Assembly (NCBI GenBank): GCA_019096065.1
Contig: JAGUCH010000002.1
Span: forward strand, 3,918,501 to 3,982,500
From: Paracyclopina nana
Lineage: Eukaryota > Arthropoda > Copepoda > Cyclopoida > Cyclopettidae
Length of the DNA: 64,000 bases
Direction of reading: 5' to 3'
In this document: positions 57,957 to 64,000 of the stretch, piece after piece
How the letters are laid out: each line of letters opens with the position of its first letter
How positions within the stretch are numbered: the first letter of the stretch is position 1
Position numbers and translations under genes: made by a program
Notes under the pieces: model-generated
Database searches by the model: none
The model's input: the letters and a program-made list of their open reading frames with translations, nothing else
What the model was told of the DNA's origin: nothing

Positions 57957-60900
57957 ACAAGCTTAAGGAAAGTTGCACAATGAATCATAACAGTCACTCC
58001 TTTCTATAGATTTATATTCACAATTTCCCAAGTTATAACAAGCTTCAAAACGAAAGATTTTTAAATTTGCGGATATAGGAGTGTAGGATAGTACAAACGC
58101 AGGAATTCTAGTTTACACAGGAATACACTGCGCTATTTATAATAGCTTGATATCAGTGACATTTCTGTCATCATTTCTGTTTTCACTCGCATCATTATTA
58201 TGTCCTTTCGTACAAATGACCATAGACATAGTACTGCATGCCCACCACACATTTTCCCAACAAAAACATTATCCCAATATGCATAATAATCATCATCATA
58301 TTTACTTACTCCTTCTACGAGTATAAAGCATAGGTATATATCCTGCTGCAGCCTTTTTTTGCTGCTGCTATCAGGCTTGCATATCGGATATCGAAGAAGA
58401 AATGTTTTTCAGCTCAGCAGCTGACTTTTGTCCATTTTTTGCTCATTTGACAATTTTCTGACGAGCTGCAACGCTACGTACCATTGCTACGAGTTTCTAG
58501 TTTTTCACCAAGTTTCCTTGCAAAATGTGGTTGGTTTTCCCTTAGGCTTCTCAGCTGGTGCCAAAGGCAGAGAGATGGTACTTTGTTGACACTCCCAAAG
58601 TGATTTACCCTACGTGGATCCCTTTTTTCCGAGCCAAAGAAATTTCATTTTTAGCCAAAAGTTTGTCATGCATGTTAAAAATATTTAGGCACCGAATTAA
58701 TGATCTCGCTTTATTTAATGTCTGTTATGCATCATGGTTTTATGACGTACTTAAAAGCAATCCAGCCATCTACAACACTGTCAATCATTACCAGCTAAGC
58801 AAAATCTTGAACAAAAATTGTAGGCTTCGGCTTAAAAAAGTTTAAACACAATTATTGAAGTAGAACACTGCTGGCACCACGAGGAACCACCCTGCGTAAT
58901 TGAGGGCCCTTCAAAAATTGGATATTCTGAATTTGTTCAACTGAAACATTGTGAAAAACAAGTAGTTTTTTGTTCTCACATGCAGAGTAGCGCTAGGGGA
59001 TCATTGATGTTTTTCCGGCAAGAATTTCCGATATTTACGCAGCAATTAGGGGTGAGATCAATTAAATTCTATTTATGCGCACTCACACACAATTATAAAG
59101 CTACCGCAGAATTTTGCCTTGAAAGAACGTTTATAGCCTCCCTTTTTCCGACAATTGAATGTTATGCTTCGAAAACTTGCAAGATTTGCCTCATTACGTG
59201 CATTGCCTTCAAACCAATGAAAAGCATCATTAGATTTATCTAAGGATTTGTAGATTGCGTGTTAACTTCAAATATAGCTTGGTCTCAACATTGATCTACA
59301 TGTTTTTGTCGTCAACTAAAGACAAATTATGGACAAGAATTGCACCCTCGTCCTAATGATATTTTTCCCATGCCAATCAGCAATTGATATGCTTTTCATT
59401 TGTCATGCTTGGTTTGTCTAATTATATTTGAGACAATCATACTCACTGTTCTTATTTGGAATTCAAAATGGCATCCGCCAAGGAGAGGCATTTTGTGAGC
59501 CACATTTTCTAGTGCGATTTCAAAATGGCGTCAACAAGACTGGAAATTGTGAGAAGAGGAGATGGCAGCAGCGACATCTCGTTAATTGATTGCTTTTTAG
59601 CGGCTTTTAAGGATGGCCGCGACCAAAGACATCAATTCGTTAATCCACATGATGATTATATAGCGATCTAGAAAGGAGAAAAAGTTCGACCATATCAACT
59701 TTTTTGCTAGTTGGATAACTTTGTTGGCATCGGACAGATTGGCACAAAAACTCCAAAATGCTGCGTTCATGTTAATTTCTCTCGTTTTAAAACAACATTC
59801 GCAAATACTTGAGTGCTCTCACTTCAAGTATGTAATTATCCGATAATACAATTTACGCACAAAAGGGAAGTACACGAATGTATCCAGAATTGCTCTCAAC
59901 CAAATTGTACTTTTTCCCATCGAACGAACAGTCATAGTAGCAATACGAATACGTAGCTACAAAAACTGGTAGCTGTCCATAGATTGACGGAAAGCAATAT
60001 TACTATACCGGATACACAATATCAGGAGTTTTATGGGGCAATTTTCAGAGTGGATACATATACCATAGCATACATCGGATGTATTTCCTCACAAGAAAGC
60101 AAAGGCTCTCACGTACGATTGAAATGTCAGTATTGTCAGAAAAGTTGGAAGTATTGCAGCATGATAAAAGTTTGAACCTTTGCTTTACTCCAACTTAAGT
60201 TGAAAGTGGAAAAATAAGTACACTTGTGGACCTTAGTTGTTCACCAGGTGCACAAACTGCTGCAAAAAGAATCATCTATTTTTCTTGTCATTGCACCGAG
60301 GGAAAAATCCTGACACTAATGGCTCCTTCTTTTCTGCTGTGATACAGTAATGGATACGCGCGTTATTTCCCAAGCGAGAAAGTTCATTAATTTGTAATGG
60401 TAGTACTTACTTTCTATTAAAGCGCTCGCGGCTAAGAATTCAACGTTAGTACCTCGCGGAGGCGAAATTCAACTGAAATCTGCGCGCGCTTTGTATTCGG
60501 GCAAAATGTTGGGGGGAGGCGCGCGAAGGCCCGCGCAAGCGCACTTGCAACCAGGGACTTGTGAGAGCCGTATCTTGGTGTATCCAGCGTGTCAACAACG
60601 CGTGCGCTCGGATGGACGTGTACTCGCACGCGCTCGCTTTCTGAACTTCCGTGACACAAAGATCTCCCCACTTATTCCCCACTTGAGGCCCCTTCCAAGG
60701 ATAGATGGAGAGGCCCGTTTCATCTCCTCCACTGGAGCTCAAAAAGCAAGTTTTTCACTCTCACATCACTGGATGATATGGCTTTTCCAAGGGATTATAA
60801 AAAGAGGATTTCTCACGTGTGAAAGCCAAAGGTTGTGCGAAATATTTGGTGAGATTCGCTAGGCTATTTAATTACTAGAAAGCTTTTCGGAAAAGCAGAT

Positions 60901-61096
60901 GTCCAACTTTTTGTCTGGTCAAGAAAGGCCCCATTCTTGGCTCAAGAATCAATGTGGATGCTCCCACAGGACTCGCTTATCGAGAGACTTGCTTTGAGGG
61001 CAGAGAGAATAAGTGCAAAATTAGATTATGGGTCTTTTTGCACACCATAACCTGCGCACTGTATACTGGTTTCCTCCGATAGCTCGATAGTTGCAA
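57957..61096. other. Long intergenic region with a GC-rich island
   Basis: No exon is well supported. The longest frames (such as 58558-58845, +) have no splice support and AT-biased composition. The stretch at 60420-60720 is much richer in G, C and CpG than its surroundings and is listed separately. Confidence 0.4.
60420..60720. promoter_or_regulatory. GC- and CpG-rich island
   Basis: About 300 bp with many GCGC and CGCG runs in otherwise AT-rich DNA. Several frames on both strands stay open only because stop codons are rare in GC-rich sequence. It could be a promoter island, possibly for the orphan exon's gene to the left, or a fragment of a GC-rich mobile element. It does not match the LTR element in any stretch I could find by eye. 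Confidence 0.3.
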
Positions 61097-61108
61097 TTTT
61101 TATTTTAT

Positions 61109-62743
61109 TCAGGGAAACTGGATGCACACCAAGTAGCCATTTTTGCCTCCTGCCAACACTTTCTTCTTCTCTTTGTTCATCCAAGCCAAAATGTTGATAT
61201 ATGAGGGACAGTGAAACTCTTCTCGAGGCTTTTCCGAATTCCCCAGGTCCCACCAGACAACCTTGCTATCCCAGCCAGCACTGACTACTGCATCAGAGCT
61301 CAGTAACAGGGAATTGATTATCATGTCATGTCCACCCTATAAAAAAGAAATTTCCATTTCATTGGGCAATTTAATCAAGGTGAATGAAGGGGCCAATTTA
61401 AAATTAGAAATCTCGTTTTTGCGGAAGTTTCAGAGCACCAAAAAAAAAAAAAAAGAGGCGCAGCAAATATCGATGATACAATATTAAGAGAGAGATTATT
61501 TTTACCTTTAAGCTGGCTTTGCTAGGAAACTTGGCATTATCATACGCATAGATGGAGACATTCATGCCGCCTCGATCAACGCAGATAATGTGGTGTTCAT
61601 CTACGACCACGGGGGCCCTGCCTCGTATTGTCCCTCGCACTGCCACAGTTTGAGCAAATTCCTCGCGGGAAAAATCAATAGCTGGAAAAATATGTCTGTT
61701 GGATATGGTATGATGCAGTGGACGAAAAAAGGCCCATATGTGCTCACTTACACACATCATTAATTATGCATTCGTTGTCCCTCGCAATAATTACATTTTG
61801 ACCATCGGGGCTGGCACAAACGGACCAAATTTCATTGTATGTGATCTTTTGCTTTTGTGGCTTGAAATCTTCGGTCCATTCAACCAACTGCATGAGGGAA
61901 GGAGAAAAGGGAGTTATTAATGCCCAAGGGAGTGCAATAAACCACAAACAATCAGCAAAGCTTGATTATCATTATTATTTTTTCCCTCGTATATCCTTGC
62001 ATTTCTGCCCTCCCTTATACTGTACTAAATATCGCTGTCTATTTATGCAAGCTATGTAGGTATTTACATTTCCTCCGTCATCTCCTCCGTACAGTAATCC
62101 GTTTTGCAAACACAGTGACTTCACCTCGGTTGCCTTTTTGTTCATGGGATTCTGCAAAGGTGCAATTTTCCAAAATCATCGAGTTATTTCAGTTATAAAA
62201 TATCCGTACTGTTAATATGGTCATTTGTCGGAATTCTCCCGAATCCGGATTCCATTCTTTGACTTCTCCATAAGAAGAGGAGGAAAATAAGCGATTGTCG
62301 TCGCATACCAAGCAATAAACGACCTCATCGTGGGCTTGCCATGTCTGCACTAATTCCAATTTTTCGTTCCATTTCTATAGAAATCATACGTGAATCTTGA
62401 GCGGAATTAGAGCTATCTGGCTTACTTTGATGGTGCCATCATAAGCTCCAGAAAATACGTGGCTTTTCCACTTGGCTATGGCCATGACATCATCCTATTA
62501 CATACGAGTAGGCAGTACACGTTATAAAGCAATATCTGTGATTAATACTAGTCTTACTGCGTGTTTTCCATTTTCCGAGCACTGAGCTAGCAACTCAGGC
62601 ATGTTTATCACTTGGTGATTTTTCACTTCACGTTGGCTTGCTTCCAAAGTTTTGCCAGCGAAAATACTTATTAAATCTATCACAAAACCTTGCTTACGGA
62701 CTATTTTGATGTTCGCATTAATGGCATGAAGGATGCGTTTCAT
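61109..62743 (-). CDS. WD40-repeat protein
   Basis: Seven exons (62558-62743, 62426-62494, 62210-62374, 62068-62151, 61752-61887, 61506-61681, 61109-61336) give 347 aa in phase. WD-type blades are visible by their GH-to-WD-like endings: FSGAYDGTIKKWNEKLEL, FSSSSYGEVKEWNP, LLYGGDDGGNV, WSVCASPDGQNVIIARDNE, and SAGWDSKVVWWDL in the last exon, so most or all of a seven-blade propeller. The N-terminal 60 residues are not WD-like. I do not recognise the orthologue. WD propellers act as protein-binding scaffolds. AATAAA overlaps the stop region (TGAATAAAA). An upstream frame ends in the start codon. Confidence 0.82.
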
Positions 62744-62943
62744 TTTGTTAATTTGTAATTATTTAGTGAGATATTGATAAAGAAATTGCCTTTGGAGTTG
62801 CCTTTTAAGTTCACTGATTTCAATGCGACGAAATAAAAATTCAAAAATTCAAAGATGCAAGCTTCAATGTAACAAAAATCGCCAAAATCAGAATTTAGTT
62901 CTGGCTTGTCTGGTAGCTTTGAGGAGGAATATGGTGGAGACAT
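62740..62943 (-). other. Upstream ORF overlapping the WD40 start (ATGA)
   Basis: A 67-codon frame from ATG 62943 (MSPPYSSSKLPDKPELNSDF) ends with TGA that overlaps the ATG of the WD40 gene by three bases. It could be a translated leader that controls the main frame, an N-terminal part lost through a frame error, or chance. Nothing in it is recognisable. Confidence 0.3.
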
Positions 62944-63049
62944 TTTGTAAACAGCCACAACGCTTCAATCAATGCCAAATTAACTAAAAGGCCCTTTGTT
63001 CTGGTCAACGAGTATAACACTTTCCTCACTCATTTTTTCAACTAAAAAT

Positions 63050-63540
63050 ATGAAAATGTCATTGGCGAGCAAGAAGTTTTTCTTGTGTGACATTTGCGCT
63101 TATATCTTTCAAGTACCACATTTTTGCCATTTGTTTCCTCAGCTTTGATGAGTTCATGGCACACAAAAAAGCTTGTCACCCACAAGTGATAAAGTGTTAC
63201 AGCTGTGACAAAATATTCACTGACAAGGCAGACTTGGCCGGCATGCACACATGAGCACTGATATAAAAGTGTGGTGGCCTTCGACAAAATCCAAGATAAT
63301 GTGATTAGCAGCATAATCTGCAGTTCTTCTTCTGATGAAGTAGAAGAAATCAATGAGGAGCTCCAATGCCTCAGTTGTACCATTTTCTTGACACAATCTC
63401 AATTGAAAGCTCATATTCATGCCAATCATTTCCCATGTAGCTCACGTGAAAAGTATTTCACTCGCGAGGCAGTTTTAGCTAAGCTTAGATCCATGGACCA
63501 TGGTCCATTGCCTCTAAAGAAAATCCTCATCCTTGTTTAA
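63050..63540 (+). pseudogene. C2H2 zinc-finger fragments, broken or partial
   Basis: Three finger-like pieces occur in order: CDIC-AYIF (63083-63112) continuing after an intron-like break as FDEFMAHKKACH (from 63143), CYSCDKIFTDKADLAGMHT (ending at a TGA near 63254), and CLSCTIFLTQSQLKAHIHANH (from about 63370). The first join fails in phase by two bases with its only GT donor, the second finger ends in a stop before its last His, and the third has odd His spacing. Together they look like a decaying or partial zinc-finger gene; the start would be ATG 63050. Confidence 0.45.
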
Positions 63541-64000
63541 GAACCCTCCCAGAATGCTGCAAAAGTTACAAAATCCGAGAGCAAGAAAGAAGCCAAAACG
63601 ACCAATGACTTGTTCAAGAAAATATTTTCGATAAATCGTTATAGTGTTGTGATAGCCTATACCTGATCCGGAACCACAAATGCAACTTTAAAATGACTGT
63701 ATTACGGAGGTTGAGATATCAAATGATGAAAAATCAAATGAGGAACGCTTCATACTTGCCAATAAATATCAAATATTTGGCTTGCCAATCGACCACTATC
63801 ATGTGGGTCATAACAATGGTCATATGGCCTGGTTCACCTGCGATATTATGATCAAAATATAGACCGATATTATGCTGATATTTGCAAATATCTGGTACTT
63901 CCAAAATTATTTTTTAGATTTTTTCTTCGGATTCGGTCTTTTGGTACCAAACGCCATCCTATAGCAGTATCTAAATTCTCAGTTTTTCAGTATTTCGATC
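63541..64000. other. Non-genic stretch at right edge
   Basis: AT-rich sequence with several short direct repeats of ATATTTG/ATATCAAAT type and no supported exon. A gene entering from the right cannot be excluded. Confidence 0.45.

Noticed and set aside
58558-58845. Plus-strand frame of 95 codons
   Set aside because: It starts with a weak context, has no splice partner and AT-driven composition; probably chance.
1-64000. CRISPR arrays, rRNA, bacterial operons or an integrated prokaryotic island
   Set aside because: No direct-repeat/spacer pattern, ribosomal sequence or ribosome-binding-site-led gene runs are seen. Genes have spliceosomal introns throughout.

Overview
The window is nuclear DNA of an animal, most likely an arthropod and possibly a copepod-like crustacean. 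Genes are split by many short GT-AG introns (often 50-70 nt) in AT-rich DNA. The families include a pair of prolyl 4-hydroxylase alpha genes, DEG/ENaC (pickpocket-type) channel, Smog/GPR158-like class C receptor, mitoguardin, PINCH, a GH18 chitinase-like enzyme and a DUF268 secreted protein. The copepod suggestion is inference: a few introns fit only a GG (or GA) 5' splice site, a feature reported as common in one copepod, Eurytemora affinis. Exon joins given here were checked by hand for phase and for total lengths divisible by three.

Layout. 1.8-3.4 kb (+): Gln-rich single-pass membrane protein. 4.6-7.9 kb (+): secreted GH18 protein. 10.2-14.4 kb (+): large J-domain protein. 14.9-16.5 kb (+): DUF268 protein. 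17.3-19.6 kb (+): possible 81-aa gene. 20.1-21.0 and 22.3-23.0 kb (+): tandem EF-hand paralogs, separated by a foldback element and two tRNA-like units. 23.1-24.9 and 25.2-27.1 kb (-): two prolyl 4-hydroxylase alpha paralogs. 27.3-42.8 kb (-): one DEG/ENaC gene whose third exon is cut by two unrelated transposons. 43.3-45.4 kb (-): PINCH. 46.5-48.8 kb (+): rhodopsin-type GPCR with a long tail. 48.8-50.8 kb (-): mitoguardin. 51.1-56.8 kb (-): Smog/GPR158-like receptor. 57.5-58.0 kb (-): orphan Cys-rich exon. 61.1-62.7 kb (-): WD40 protein. 63.0-63.5 kb (+): broken C2H2 zinc-finger fragments.

The accessory core is 27.5-41.5 kb. A PIF/Harbinger transposon (27561-31493; 41-bp perfect terminal inverted repeats, 3-bp target duplication, DDE transposase plus a six-exon Myb/SANT-like partner) and a GC-rich, env-bearing Ty3/gypsy-type LTR element (32205-41443; 245-bp LTRs differing at one base, 4-bp target duplication) sit in the same channel exon. 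Removing each element with one target copy leaves the channel reading frame open, so the gene seems to have been broken recently or only in this allele. The LTR element has a retrovirus-like layout: gag, pol, then env directly behind a strong 3' splice site. Despite the near-identical LTRs its pol and env frames are interrupted.

The host genes do not form an operon. They are mostly housekeeping or signalling genes, and two convergent pairs are separated by only 10 and 22 bp between stop codons.
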